Counted from the stretch's first letter, positions 33,879-43,503 are shown. The stretch is 64,000 nt of DNA from CAVQBP01 sp963710745 (GCA_963710745.1 CAVQBP010000019.1:310001-374000), one strand, 5' to 3'. A program made the numbers and translations. Notes: generated by a model from the sequence alone, not told the origin.

Positions 33879-34361
33879 ATGAAGAAAATAATTTTTCTAA
33901 TTATTTCAGCAACATTATTACAGGGAATTGCTTTCCCGCAAGGCAGAGAACACCATAAGGAAATAAGAGAAAAAATTGAACAGCTTGAAAAAATTAAAAT
34001 AATTGAAGCTCTGAAAATGGATGAACAGACAACTTTGAAATTTTTTGCAAGACGTACTGAATTTAGAGATAAACTAAAAGATTTAATGGGTAAAGAAAAT
34101 GACCTGCTGGATAAAATGGATAATTTTATAAAGTCTTCGAAGGATAAAAATAATTCTAAATATCAGGGATTAATCGATCAGTATTCCGATCTGGAACAAA
34201 AAATGTTTGACGCAAAACAATCATTCATCACATCTTTACCGGATATATTATCACAAGAACAAATAGCTAAATTTCTCGTATTTCAGCGACAATTCCGCGA
34301 AGAAGTCAGGGAAATTCTTTTCAAACGGGGAGGCCGCCCTGATGAATCTCCCGGTCATTGA
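33879..34361 (+). CDS. Periplasmic LTXXQ-like sensor or chaperone
   Basis: A 160-residue exported helical protein: signal peptide MKKIIFLIISATLLQGIAFPQ, then REHHKEIREKIEQLEKIKIIEALKMDEQTTLKFFARRTEFRDKL and LPDILSQEQIAKFLVFQRQFREEVREIL, a divergent Spy/CnrX pattern. The start HH and the C-terminal GH could bind metal. It is the third gene of the sigma operon, the place that CnrX holds in the CnrYXH nickel/cobalt system, so a role as periplasmic sensor tied to the anti-sigma factor is plausible but inferred. Confidence 0.75.
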   Translation: MKKIIFLIISATLLQGIAFPQGREHHKEIREKIEQLEKIKIIEALKMDEQTTLKFFARRTEFRDKLKDLMGKENDLLDKMDNFIKSSKDKNNSKYQGLIDQYSDLEQKMFDAKQSFITSLPDILSQEQIAKFLVFQRQFREEVREILFKRGGRPDESPGH

Positions 34362-34480
34362 TTAAGCTCAAATAGTGAACTCTAACATATCTTTAGGGAA
34401 CTATTCGGATTATATTGCGTAAAAAATTAAAAAAGTATTGATTTTATAAATTATCAGCCATATTTTTCATCACTCAAATT

Positions 34481-34564
34481 GCGGAAGTGGTGAAATTGGT
34501 ATACACGCTATCTTGAGGGGGTAGTGCCTTAATTGGCGTACGGGTTCAAGTCCCGTCTTCCGCA
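34481..34564 (+). tRNA. tRNA-Leu (anticodon GAG)
   Basis: 84 bases fold as a long-variable-arm tRNA: acceptor GCGGAAG pairs with CTTCCGC, discriminator A at 34564; anticodon stem CTATC/GGTAG encloses loop TTGAGGG with GAG at 34515-34517; the T arm is ACGGG-TTCAAGT-CCCGT. The variable arm stem fits leucine. The 3' CCA is not encoded. It sits between the sigma operon and a TPR gene. Confidence 0.95.
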
Positions 34565-34600
34565 CTAACATTATGTTTAACTTAAATAAAGGACGTAGCT

Positions 34601-35368
34601 ATGGGTAAAGTACCAAAAGTATTCTTAATAATTTCATTTTTATTATTTATTGCTGGAGTTTCTTTTGCTCAGGATATGAAACCGGATGCAGCTAAATTAT
34701 ATAACGATGGAAATAGTTTACTTAAGCAGGGAAATTATTCCGAAGCTATTAAAAAGTATGATGACGCATTAGCTCTTGATAAAGATTATCGTATTTTTTA
34801 CCAAAAAGGAATAGCTCTTAAAAAATCAGGAAAATTGGAAGATGCCAAAGATGCATTTGAACAGTCAATACAGCAGAAAACTGATTTTGAAGCAGGTTAT
34901 AATGCACTGGGTGGAGTTTATTTCTCTTTAGGAAAATATGAAGACGCAGTTAAAAATTTTGAAAAGGTTGTTGCAACAACCCAAAATAATACTATTAAGC
35001 AGATGGTCCAGAAAAACCTCTCTTTCGCATATGCAAAAATGGGAAATGATGCAATGGCAGATGGAAAACCTCAACAAGCTGTAGAGTATCTGCAGAAAGC
35101 TGTTGGTAATAGTAACTATGATGCAGCCTATCTGTCTCTTGCAAAAGTTTATGCTGATTTAGGCGAATATGATAAAGTAATCGAAGCTGCTCAGAATGCT
35201 TTGAAATATAGAACCAGTATTAGTAAAGGAGGGCCTTATTATTATCTCGGATTAGCTTATAAAAATAAAAAGGAATTGGATAAGGCAAAGGAAATGTTCA
35301 ATCAGGCTAAAACAGATGCTACTTACAAAAAATTATCCGAATATGAATTAACTTCTTTAAATCAGTAA
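34601..35368 (+). CDS. Exported TPR protein
   Basis: A 255-residue protein with signal peptide (VPKVFLIISFLLFIAGVSFAQ) and about six tetratricopeptide repeats (AAKLYNDGNSLLKQGNYSEAIKKYDDALALD, then further units to EYDKVIEAAQNALKY and YYYLGLAYKNKKELDKAKEMFNQA). TPR arrays are protein-binding scaffolds; the periplasmic partner is unknown. A strong terminator follows the stop, so the gene is monocistronic. Confidence 0.85.
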   Translation: MGKVPKVFLIISFLLFIAGVSFAQDMKPDAAKLYNDGNSLLKQGNYSEAIKKYDDALALDKDYRIFYQKGIALKKSGKLEDAKDAFEQSIQQKTDFEAGYNALGGVYFSLGKYEDAVKNFEKVVATTQNNTIKQMVQKNLSFAYAKMGNDAMADGKPQQAVEYLQKAVGNSNYDAAYLSLAKVYADLGEYDKVIEAAQNALKYRTSISKGGPYYYLGLAYKNKKELDKAKEMFNQAKTDATYKKLSEYELTSLNQ

Positions 35369-35390
35369 TATTTTCCAGATTTTTATTCAG

Positions 35391-35430
35391 CCCTCTGAAT
35401 ATTTAATATATTCAGAGGGTTTTTTATTTT
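35391..35430 (+). terminator. Rho-independent terminator
   Basis: CCCTCTGAATAT and ATATTCAGAGGG (35391-35419) form a 12-base-pair stem with a five-base loop, followed directly by TTTTTT-ATTTT. It ends the TPR gene 22 bases after the stop codon. The rest of the spacer, to 35699, is AT-rich and shows no other feature. Confidence 0.92.
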
Positions 35431-35699
35431 ATTGCGATAGTGATAACTATCCGAGATTTAATTCATTTCGGGGATTGTTTTTTTATCAAAAATGAATTGA
35501 AACTTAGCAGGTCAGGCAATTTAATCTCAGCAGTCTGGAATTTTGCAATTCTAAATTCAAGTCTCCTTTTATTTTCTTAATATTCTGCTTTAAGAAATTC
35601 CTATATTTCTTTAAATGACTTGACATTATAAAAAATTAAAAGGTATATTTACGGGACTATTTTCTTTAATATAAGATTTTTATTTTCCAGATAAAAAGA

Positions 35700-36569
35700 A
35701 TGGAAGAGGAGAGAAATAGCATTAAAATTCTGCCGTTATTAATATTAATGATTATTCCTGTCTCTTTTGATAAATCTGCAGCTTTATATTATCTGCTTAC
35801 ATTTTTCCTTTCTTTAACAATTTCAATCTCTTCATTTTACTTGAAATTTTTAAACTTAAAAGGAGCAGCAGCCATTTTTTTGCTGGCAATTATAATTTTC
35901 GGATTAGGCGGGTTAAACTGGACAATACCAATTTTGGTATTTTTTATTTTTTCCAGTTTATTATCTGAAATAAAAAGAAAGAGTATAAGAATATCCGGGA
36001 AACAATTGGAAAAACATTCACCAAGAAATCATCTGCAGGTTTTTGCCAACGGAGGTTTCGGAGGGATTTTAGTAATAATTAATTATTTCTTTCCTTCACA
36101 ACTTTTTTACATTTGTTTCGTCTCATCTATAGCTGCAGTCTGTGCAGATACCTGGTCAACCGAAATCGGAACCATCGCAAAAACAAAGACAGTGGATATT
36201 TTATCATTTAAAATTGTAGAGCAGGGAATTTCAGGCGGGATTTCTATAGCCGGCACTATGGCAGGTGCAATCGGTGCAGCGGCTGTTGCGTTGTCTGCAG
36301 TCTTCTGGCTTAATGTGAAAAATTTCTATTATATAATCTTTATTATATTTGCAGGAACTATCGGAAACTTTTCTGATAGTATTCTTGGTTCCGCTGTACA
36401 GGCCAAATATAAATGCAGTGTATGTTCTGAAATTATTGAAAAACCTTTTCATTGCGGGCGATCTGCTGTTTTAATAAAAGGATTTAGCTGGATAAATAAC
36501 GATGTCGTAAATTTTGCAACGGCAGTAATAGGTGGCTTGTTTGGTTTTTTATTTATAGAAATATTTTAA
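35700..36569 (+). CDS. DUF92 family membrane protein
   Basis: A 289-residue polytopic membrane protein with about seven hydrophobic segments. The DUF92 hallmarks are present: FANGGFGGILVI, the acidic-aromatic ADTWSTEIG, and GGISIAGTMAGAIGA, plus CSVCSEIIEKPFHCG near the end. DUF92 is related to the plant phytyl-phosphate kinase VTE6 and to CTP-dependent polyprenol kinases, so a prenyl-phosphate kinase activity is possible. It lies six bases before the large TPR gene and probably shares its message. Confidence 0.82.
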   Translation: MEEERNSIKILPLLILMIIPVSFDKSAALYYLLTFFLSLTISISSFYLKFLNLKGAAAIFLLAIIIFGLGGLNWTIPILVFFIFSSLLSEIKRKSIRISGKQLEKHSPRNHLQVFANGGFGGILVIINYFFPSQLFYICFVSSIAAVCADTWSTEIGTIAKTKTVDILSFKIVEQGISGGISIAGTMAGAIGAAAVALSAVFWLNVKNFYYIIFIIFAGTIGNFSDSILGSAVQAKYKCSVCSEIIEKPFHCGRSAVLIKGFSWINNDVVNFATAVIGGLFGFLFIEIF

Positions 36570-36575
36570 TTTGAA

Positions 36576-39551
36576 ATGAAAAAATTATTTTTATTACTTC
36601 CAGTTTTTCTATTATCAGTGCAAATATCTTTTGCAGATTCTGTTCCGGAGAATTACAAACAGGCTATGGATGCCTATCATTCAGGTGATTTTGCAGAAGC
36701 CTATTATTTGTTTTCGGACTTTTTGAAAGGCTACAGTTTAATTGATGAAAAATATGCTGCTGCAAAATATTATTCGGCAGATGCTTTACTGAATTTAGGC
36801 GAGGAAGAAGGAGCAGCAGCCGGCTTTGAATTCCTGGTCAATAATTATGATTTTACAAACTTCAGGCATGAAGCCCTTTATAAATTAGGTCTGATTTATT
36901 TCACACAGGAGAAATATGCAAAGAGCAGGGCCAGACTACAGCAGCTGCTGGCAGATTATCCCGAAAGTGGTCATACTGGTTCTGCTTTGTACTGGATAGG
37001 GGAATCTTTTACAAAAGAGGGAAAAGAGGACGAAGCAATTAAATTTTTAACCGAAGCTGTCACAAATAAAAGGAATAATAAATTTGTTGATTATTCCATT
37101 TATACTTTAGCTTCTGCTTATGAAAAAATCGGTGATTATAAAAATGCAGTAAAGTATTATGATCAACTATTATCTTATCACAGTAATAGTCCGCTTGTTC
37201 CGGCTGCACATATTAGAATAGGGATTTCATATTTTAAATTGAAAGAATATCAGTCAACTATTCTTGAGCTTAAGAATCCTGAACTGGAAACCATTCCTCC
37301 CGATTTGTACAGCCAGAGTATCTATCTGCTTGCAAATTCTTATTACCGTGTTAGTGATTATAAAAATGCCGAAAAAGCATATAGAGAAATTATTGAGAAA
37401 TTTCCTTCTTCTAGCTATGCCAGAGAAGCCAAATATGGATTAGGCTGGTCATATTTTCAGCAGAAAGATTATAGCGACGCATATAATGTTTTTAATTCTT
37501 TATCCGGTGGTAATGACAGCATAGCAGTTAAGTCATTTTACTGGAAAGCAGAAGCCAAAAGATATTCAGGGCAGAACAGTGAAGCTTTTAAATTGTATAA
37601 AAGCTTCCTGGATAAATACCCGGATAATGAGCTGGCAAGTAATGCAAAATACCAGATGGGTGTTATTTATTTTGATGATAATAAATTAGAAAATGCTCAG
37701 AAATATCTTAATTCGTCGACTTTATCTTCTGATAATTCTGTGAAAGTTAAAGCACTTACTTTAAGAGGGGAAATCGGTCTGAACAAAAAAGAATACATGG
37801 CAGCAAAGAATGACTTTCAAACTGCACTTGATGTTCCCGGTATTCCGCCCGAACTTCAAAACAGGGTAGAGCTTGGTTTAGGCGTGTCATATTATTATTT
37901 AGGACAATACAAGGATGCATTGGCATATTTATCTGATCTTAATTCAAAAGATCCCGCTTTCGATAAAGACAAAGTTAACTTCTACATAGCTGAATCAAAT
38001 TACAGCCTTGGTAATTATTCTGATGCATTGAAAAAATATAATGCAGTTGATCTTTCAAACCCTGAAGTAGGTAATATGGCTTTATACGGCAAAGCTTATA
38101 CATATCTGAACCTGAAGGATTATTCAAGCTCTGCATCCTTATTCACCGATTTTATTAAACGTTATCCGAACGACAGTAAAAAACTGGATGCACAGCTAAG
38201 GCTTGCAGACAGTTATTACGGCAATAAAAATTTTGCTTCCGCAAGCAGAGTATATAAGGATATTTTTAATTTTGACAGATCTACTATGAACGATCCTTAT
38301 ACTTACTATCAATATGCACAGGCTTTATTTAAGGCGGGCAACAGCAGTGAAGCGATCACTGAATTCAGGAATATTCAGCAGAAGTTTCCTAATACTCAAT
38401 ATGCAGATCGTTCATTATTTGTTGTCGGTTGGATTAACTTTAAAGAAAGCAACTTTAAAGAAGCTGTGGCAAATTATAGAAGTGTTTTGAAAGCTTATCC
38501 CAGCTCATCTCTTGGTCCTATTGTCTATTATTCAATAGGAGATGCTTATTTCAACATGGCAAAATACGATTCTGCTATAGTCAGCTATCAAAATGTTTTA
38601 ACAAGATATCCCTCGTCAAGTTATGTGTTTGATGCAATAAACGGAATCCAGTATTCATATGTTGCCATGAACCAGCCTGAAAAAGCCATTGAATTAATTG
38701 ACAATTTTGTAAAAAAGAATCCTGGTGCTAACTATGCTGACCAGATTTTCTTTAAGAAAGGCGATATATATTACAGCGAAAAAAAATATAACGAAGCAGA
38801 GACAAGCTATAAGGAGTTTATAGCACAATTTCCAAATAGCAAATTAATCCCTGAAGCTTATTATTGGGTCGGGAAAAGTGCTGAGAATTTGAACCGGGAT
38901 GAAGAAGCAATTTATAATTTTAAAAAAGTTTTGAATGATTATCCTAAAAGTGAATCGGCTGCAGGTGCAGTAATTGAAATAGGCAATACTTTCAATGATC
39001 TTAAGCAATACGATTCAACATTAGTAGTATTTAATCAAGCAATTGATCTTTTATCAAAATCACCGAGGCTGCCCGAAATATTGTTCATGAAAGGTGTTAC
39101 ATTAACCAATAATAAAAACTTTGATGATGCATATGCAGTTTTTGCCCAGCTAATCTCTGATTATCCTGCATCAATATTTGCCGATAAATCAAAATTCGAG
39201 TTAGGACTGATAGAACTTGCTGCCGATCGTTTTGATAATGCAGATTCATATTTTCAGAATCTGGCGGAAACCAGGAGCGATGAGCTCGGAGCTAAAGCTC
39301 AATACTATTATGGACTGTCGCTTTTTGAACAGGATAAAATTACCGATGCAATTACAGCTTTTGTGAGAGTCAGAACTATTTTTTCAAGCTATGATGAATG
39401 GCTGACAAAATCTTATTTAAAGCTTGGAGAATGTTATACAAAAATAAAAGATTATAAAAATGCGAAAGATATTTACAGGGCTGTTCTTTCTAAACATAAA
39501 GGTGATGATTATGGTAAAGAAGCTCAGAAAAGACTGAGGGAAATTGAATGA
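36576..39551 (+). CDS. Large exported TPR protein
   Basis: A 991-residue protein with signal peptide (MKKLFLLLPVFLLSVQISFADS) and TPR/BamD-like repeats from end to end, more than 20 by eye, many with the form A-x-x-x-x-G-x-x-Y(F)-x-x-x-x-Y-x-x-A-x-x-x-Y/F...YP-x-S. It has no enzyme motif. It begins a tightly packed envelope cluster (TPR, outer-membrane barrel, HU-SPOR, ExbB, ExbD, TonB), and the next gene overlaps its stop by four bases. A scaffolding role for that envelope machine is likely; the specific partner is inferred only from context. Confidence 0.85.
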   Translation: MKKLFLLLPVFLLSVQISFADSVPENYKQAMDAYHSGDFAEAYYLFSDFLKGYSLIDEKYAAAKYYSADALLNLGEEEGAAAGFEFLVNNYDFTNFRHEALYKLGLIYFTQEKYAKSRARLQQLLADYPESGHTGSALYWIGESFTKEGKEDEAIKFLTEAVTNKRNNKFVDYSIYTLASAYEKIGDYKNAVKYYDQLLSYHSNSPLVPAAHIRIGISYFKLKEYQSTILELKNPELETIPPDLYSQSIYLLANSYYRVSDYKNAEKAYREIIEKFPSSSYAREAKYGLGWSYFQQKDYSDAYNVFNSLSGGNDSIAVKSFYWKAEAKRYSGQNSEAFKLYKSFLDKYPDNELASNAKYQMGVIYFDDNKLENAQKYLNSSTLSSDNSVKVKALTLRGEIGLNKKEYMAAKNDFQTALDVPGIPPELQNRVELGLGVSYYYLGQYKDALAYLSDLNSKDPAFDKDKVNFYIAESNYSLGNYSDALKKYNAVDLSNPEVGNMALYGKAYTYLNLKDYSSSASLFTDFIKRYPNDSKKLDAQLRLADSYYGNKNFASASRVYKDIFNFDRSTMNDPYTYYQYAQALFKAGNSSEAITEFRNIQQKFPNTQYADRSLFVVGWINFKESNFKEAVANYRSVLKAYPSSSLGPIVYYSIGDAYFNMAKYDSAIVSYQNVLTRYPSSSYVFDAINGIQYSYVAMNQPEKAIELIDNFVKKNPGANYADQIFFKKGDIYYSEKKYNEAETSYKEFIAQFPNSKLIPEAYYWVGKSAENLNRDEEAIYNFKKVLNDYPKSESAAGAVIEIGNTFNDLKQYDSTLVVFNQAIDLLSKSPRLPEILFMKGVTLTNNKNFDDAYAVFAQLISDYPASIFADKSKFELGLIELAADRFDNADSYFQNLAETRSDELGAKAQYYYGLSLFEQDKITDAITAFVRVRTIFSSYDEWLTKSYLKLGECYTKIKDYKNAKDIYRAVLSKHKGDDYGKEAQKRLREIE

Positions 39552-41149
39552 TTAAAAAAATATTTTTTCTGGTTTTGTTAGTTTCTTTAATATCCCTGGC
39601 GCAGGATAAAGGTAATCCGAATGTTGAGCTTCCTGATTTTGTAATTACAGGCAGGGATATTGTGTCTATACAGAAAGCAAAAAAAATAAAGCCTGAAGTT
39701 GTTCCGACAGTTTCTAAGGATTTCTTTAAACCAAATTATCCTCCCGATGCTCTTGGTATACAGGATATAACCAATCCTGTATCAAATAAATTTGATTTAA
39801 CTGATTCTTTAAACATATACAATGGATATTTTGAGCTTGGTCTGGGAGCTTACACTTTACCGGAAGCAAAAGCTGTTTATTCGATTCCTTTTTCCAATGG
39901 TATATTTAACAGCTATTTTAATGGGAATAACAGGTTAAACTATATAAGCAATGCAAGTAAATCAGAATGGGATGGAGGGATCAATTTTTCGTATTTTGTA
40001 GATAATGATGCACCTTTCTTTGGAGGTACAAAATTAAAACTGCATGGTAACTATGGCGTATCTGCTTTTAAATTTTACGGTTCAAATACACCGCAGCTTA
40101 TCAGAGATTTGAACACCGGAGATTTCTCTTTCGATATTAATAATCTGATCAACAAAAATTTTATCGCTGATGCCAAGATTTCAAACAGATATACATCTCT
40201 TTCTAAAGAAACATTTAATGAAAACATGTTGAATTTTTCAGCATATACTGAAGCAAATTTCTCCTCGTTCAGCCTGGGTGCTGATTTAATTTTTAAAAAT
40301 CAGTTTTTAACAATTTCTCCTAAACCTCCTGAAAGTGTTTACTTCGACAAATTTTTTAATATTCGTCCCCTGGTTGGTTTGAATATTTCCAGCTTAATGA
40401 AAGTTAAATTCGGATTTAATTATGCAAAGTCGAATAATTCGAGTTTCTTCATGCCGTACGGCGCAATCGCAATGAAATTTAATAAGAACTTGTCATTATT
40501 CGGTGAAATAAATCCGCACGCAGAATTTATAAGCAATGGGGATTTCCTGAGAGAAAACCGGTTTAATATTCCCGACAGCACTTCAAATGTATTCCTGAAA
40601 AAGAAGTTTGCATTGCACGGAATGCTGAAATATGAGTATGATAAATATTTTGAAATAGACGGAGGAGTAGACTACTATAATGCCGGTAACCTGCCGTATT
40701 TTACGGATAAAAATGATCCCGGGAAATTTGCGGTATCACTGACAGGTGCAAATAGTTATACTGCATTTATTAATTTTCTTTTTCACAGAGGACCTTACGG
40801 AATATTTTATGCTGATGCAAAATTGAACAGCACCAAGAACAGCGATGGTAATATTGTTCCATATTATCCGCAGTCTGAAGTTTCATTGGTTTACGGTTAT
40901 TATTTCTTTGATAATAAATTAAGTACGCAGGTAAGTGTTAATTATTATTCAAAACAATATACCGATATTGAAAATACCAAATCGATAAATCCGTATTTTG
41001 ATGCGGGGTTGAAATTCAAATATCTGCTTTTCTCCCGGTTTCATTTAACTCTTGAAGTAATGAATTTATTTAATTATAATAATTATTTGTGGAATAACTA
41101 CAAGGAACCGCCGCTGAATGTCATCGGAGGTTTCAGCTATCAGTGGTAA
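39548..41149 (+). CDS. Outer-membrane beta-barrel protein
   Basis: A 533-residue protein with signal peptide (MIKKIFFLVLLVSLISLAQ), a short N-terminal segment (NVELPDFVITGRDIVSIQKAKK) and many alternating-hydrophobicity strands ending in an aromatic residue (IGGFSYQW), the pattern of outer-membrane barrels. PDFVITG recalls the start of TonB-linked receptors, but a full plug domain is absent, so it is not a standard receptor. ATGA overlap with the TPR gene and 30-base spacing to the HU-SPOR gene place it in the TonB cluster. Confidence 0.75.
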   Translation: MIKKIFFLVLLVSLISLAQDKGNPNVELPDFVITGRDIVSIQKAKKIKPEVVPTVSKDFFKPNYPPDALGIQDITNPVSNKFDLTDSLNIYNGYFELGLGAYTLPEAKAVYSIPFSNGIFNSYFNGNNRLNYISNASKSEWDGGINFSYFVDNDAPFFGGTKLKLHGNYGVSAFKFYGSNTPQLIRDLNTGDFSFDINNLINKNFIADAKISNRYTSLSKETFNENMLNFSAYTEANFSSFSLGADLIFKNQFLTISPKPPESVYFDKFFNIRPLVGLNISSLMKVKFGFNYAKSNNSSFFMPYGAIAMKFNKNLSLFGEINPHAEFISNGDFLRENRFNIPDSTSNVFLKKKFALHGMLKYEYDKYFEIDGGVDYYNAGNLPYFTDKNDPGKFAVSLTGANSYTAFINFLFHRGPYGIFYADAKLNSTKNSDGNIVPYYPQSEVSLVYGYYFFDNKLSTQVSVNYYSKQYTDIENTKSINPYFDAGLKFKYLLFSRFHLTLEVMNLFNYNNYLWNNYKEPPLNVIGGFSYQW

Positions 41150-41179
41150 TTATATTGTAACAAGGCATTGATTAAAAAA

Positions 41180-42715
41180 ATGACAAATTCGGAAATTATT
41201 AAAAAAATATGCAAGCATGCGGGTATAAATGAGACTGATGATCAGTTATTCTTTGATTCATTTGTTAAACGACTTCTCCTGGAATTGAAACCCGGCGATG
41301 TTTTAAAATTGGGAAACATAGGTTTTCTTCATCTTAAAAATATAAGAAGTTCTGAAAACGGTGTTCAGTTAAAAGGGATTGTTTTTTCGGAAAGCAGGAG
41401 AGCATCGAGAGGAGATAATGTCTTTTTAACATCGAATGATGCCGATATTTTTCATCAGAGTGATTTCTCTTTTTCTCCCAGCCTGAGGAAAATGGAAATC
41501 CCTTTGGGTGATGAAATTGATTCGGGTATTTTTATTCCTCCTTCAGGTAATGAGCTATTGAGTTTTATTGATTCGAAAGTTGAGAATCTTTTTAGTAAGT
41601 CCGAAGTTATTAAAGATACTGCAAATGATGAAGCATTTGTTATTCCCGCTGAAATTCCTGGAATGAAAATAATCGAGAAACTGGAAGATATTTCAAGCTT
41701 TAAATCTGTCCTGGAGTCAGAAGAGAAGAAAGTCGATCCGGATAAATTTCAAAAGATTGATTCCATTACTTCCGGTCTTAAAGAAGTAAGTAAAGATAAA
41801 ATATCAGATAAAATGTTATTCAAAAATAAGCCGATAATTGTGGTAAAAGAGGGGAAGGAAGAACTTAAAAAAGTTGACGAAAGTGGTTATGATAAAGTAA
41901 GATATAACAGGATCAATTCTTTAACCAGTTCTGGAAATCAAAAGAGTGAAGAGAAAAAAGAAGAAAAAATAACCAAACCGGAAATACAATCAAAAAAAGA
42001 CTTAATAATTGAGCAGGGAACAGAAAAAGAAAATGTTCCGGTTAAAGAAGATATAAAACCCGAAATTCCTAAAACTGATATCAAAGGATTCTCAGTTAAA
42101 AAAGAGCCGGTAACGAAAGAGAAAATTGTACCTCTGAAAATATCTTCTTATCAAAAGGAAATCAAAAGGAAATCAAAAGCAACAATATTTATTCCTATAG
42201 CTGTTATAATAATTCTTGTTCTGGCAATTTATTTTCTTCGTTCCTACAATATTAAGATTTCGGGAAGTTCAGAAAATATAAAGTTACTTCCGGCATCTAA
42301 TCCGGTTGAAATTGCAAGGAGTTATGATATCCCGGTTGATTATCCTTATGAGCCCAAAAATCAAGAGAGCCTCCTGTTTGATGGAATTGATTCTTCGGTT
42401 TATAAGGGAATTAAGACTACAGAAGCAGCATCCGTTGAGAAACCTGTGAATGAAGATGATATCCCTACAGTTCAACAGGGAGCTTATAAAGATTTAGGCG
42501 ATTATATTTTTAAAGATGGAAATATTTATTTTATCCAGGTTTCTTCCTGGAAATATAAATCGAGCGCAATAGAGCATATGCAACGTTTGATAAAAGAAGG
42601 TTATAATGCTTCAGTTGAAAGAGTAATATCCCGCAGTGGTGATACTTATTACAGGGTCAGGCTGGGTGATTTTAAATCTCTTGCCGAAGCAAAAAAATAT
42701 ATCCGAAATAATTAA
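41180..42715 (+). CDS. HU-like domain, membrane helix and SPOR domain protein
   Basis: A 511-residue protein combining three parts. Residues 1 to about 90 look like an HU/CCDC81-type domain (MTNSEIIKKICKHAGINETDDQLFFDSFVKRLLLELKPGDVLKLGNIGFLHLKN). A long Lys/Glu-rich linker follows, a single membrane helix is at about residues 332-352, and a SPOR domain is at 445-511 (YFIQVSSWKYKSSAIEHMQRLIKEGY), which usually binds denuded peptidoglycan. Topology would be cytosolic HU and periplasmic SPOR. I prefer the ATG at 41180; a TTG at 41168 would add four residues. It lies between the barrel protein and exbB genes. Confidence 0.8.
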   Translation: MTNSEIIKKICKHAGINETDDQLFFDSFVKRLLLELKPGDVLKLGNIGFLHLKNIRSSENGVQLKGIVFSESRRASRGDNVFLTSNDADIFHQSDFSFSPSLRKMEIPLGDEIDSGIFIPPSGNELLSFIDSKVENLFSKSEVIKDTANDEAFVIPAEIPGMKIIEKLEDISSFKSVLESEEKKVDPDKFQKIDSITSGLKEVSKDKISDKMLFKNKPIIVVKEGKEELKKVDESGYDKVRYNRINSLTSSGNQKSEEKKEEKITKPEIQSKKDLIIEQGTEKENVPVKEDIKPEIPKTDIKGFSVKKEPVTKEKIVPLKISSYQKEIKRKSKATIFIPIAVIIILVLAIYFLRSYNIKISGSSENIKLLPASNPVEIARSYDIPVDYPYEPKNQESLLFDGIDSSVYKGIKTTEAASVEKPVNEDDIPTVQQGAYKDLGDYIFKDGNIYFIQVSSWKYKSSAIEHMQRLIKEGYNASVERVISRSGDTYYRVRLGDFKSLAEAKKYIRNN

Positions 42716-42798
42716 TGTTAAACAAAATATTATCATTTACTATTTTACTGTAATTATTAAATAAAAGATATTTTAAAATTAAACTTGAAGGAATACCG

Positions 42799-43455
42799 AT
42801 GGATTTATTTTCTATATTCTTGAAGGGCGGCTTTATAATGTGGCTTATTTTAGCCTGTTCAATTATAGGCTTAATGGTAATTATTGACAGGTTTATTGTT
42901 CTGAGAAAAGCCAAAATAAACATCCCTGCTTTCATGGTGCGTATTAGAGGTTTCATCAAGAAAAGGGACATATCAGGAGCAATAAGCCATTGCATGCAGG
43001 AAAATTCTCCGGTGTCTAACATAATTAGAAAAGGATTGAAAAAATATAAACTTGGACATGAAAGAGTGCAGGAAGCAATTGAAAATGCAGGCAGGCAGGA
43101 AGTAAGCAAGCTTGAAAAAGGTCTGCCTATTTTGGCTACTGTTGCCGGCATTGCTCCTTTGCTTGGATTCCTTGGAACAGTGACAGGTATGATTACAGCA
43201 TTTATGACTATCCAGGATCTCCAGGGTTCGGCTAATCCGAGTGATCTGGCCGGAGGTATCTGGGAAGCTTTAATTACCACTGCTTTCGGATTAATTGTCG
43301 GTATTCCTGCTTTAGCATTCTATAATTATTTTTTGAATGCTGTGAAAAAATTAGTCGGTGATATGGAAACCGTTGCAAATGATGTTGTTGATATTATCCA
43401 GGATACTTCGGCTGATACCTCAGAGTTTGAAGAGGAAATTGAAATTGATATTTAA
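42799..43455 (+). CDS. exbB: MotA/TolQ/ExbB family proton channel protein
   Basis: A 218-residue inner-membrane protein with three helices (FIMWLILACSIIGLMVIIDRF; IAPLLGFLGTVTGMITAF; LITTAFGLIVGIPALAFYNYF) and the conserved GLPILATVAGIAPLLGFLGTVTGM segment. It forms the proton-driven stator with ExbD/TolR to power a TonB- or Tol-type link to the outer membrane. An AAGGAATA site lies before the ATG. Whether it is TolQ- or ExbB-like in function is not clear; the downstream TonB-domain gene favours ExbB. Confidence 0.9.
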   Translation: MDLFSIFLKGGFIMWLILACSIIGLMVIIDRFIVLRKAKINIPAFMVRIRGFIKKRDISGAISHCMQENSPVSNIIRKGLKKYKLGHERVQEAIENAGRQEVSKLEKGLPILATVAGIAPLLGFLGTVTGMITAFMTIQDLQGSANPSDLAGGIWEALITTAFGLIVGIPALAFYNYFLNAVKKLVGDMETVANDVVDIIQDTSADTSEFEEEIEIDI

Positions 43456-43503
43456 TTAAAAATTAAAAATTAAAAAATTAAAAAATTAAAAAATTAAAAA
43501 ATT
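43456..43503 (+). repeat. TTAAAAA(A) tandem microsatellite between exbB and exbD
   Basis: The whole 48-base spacer is a run of six TT units separated by five or six A residues (two A5 units, then four A6 units), ending in TT directly before the ATG of exbD. It contains no normal ribosome binding site. Such a tract can change length by slippage. Confidence 0.85.

Noticed and set aside
43456..43503. The tandem tract considered as a CRISPR-like or iteron array
   Set aside because: Units are seven or eight bases of only A and T with no spacers; it is a simple microsatellite.
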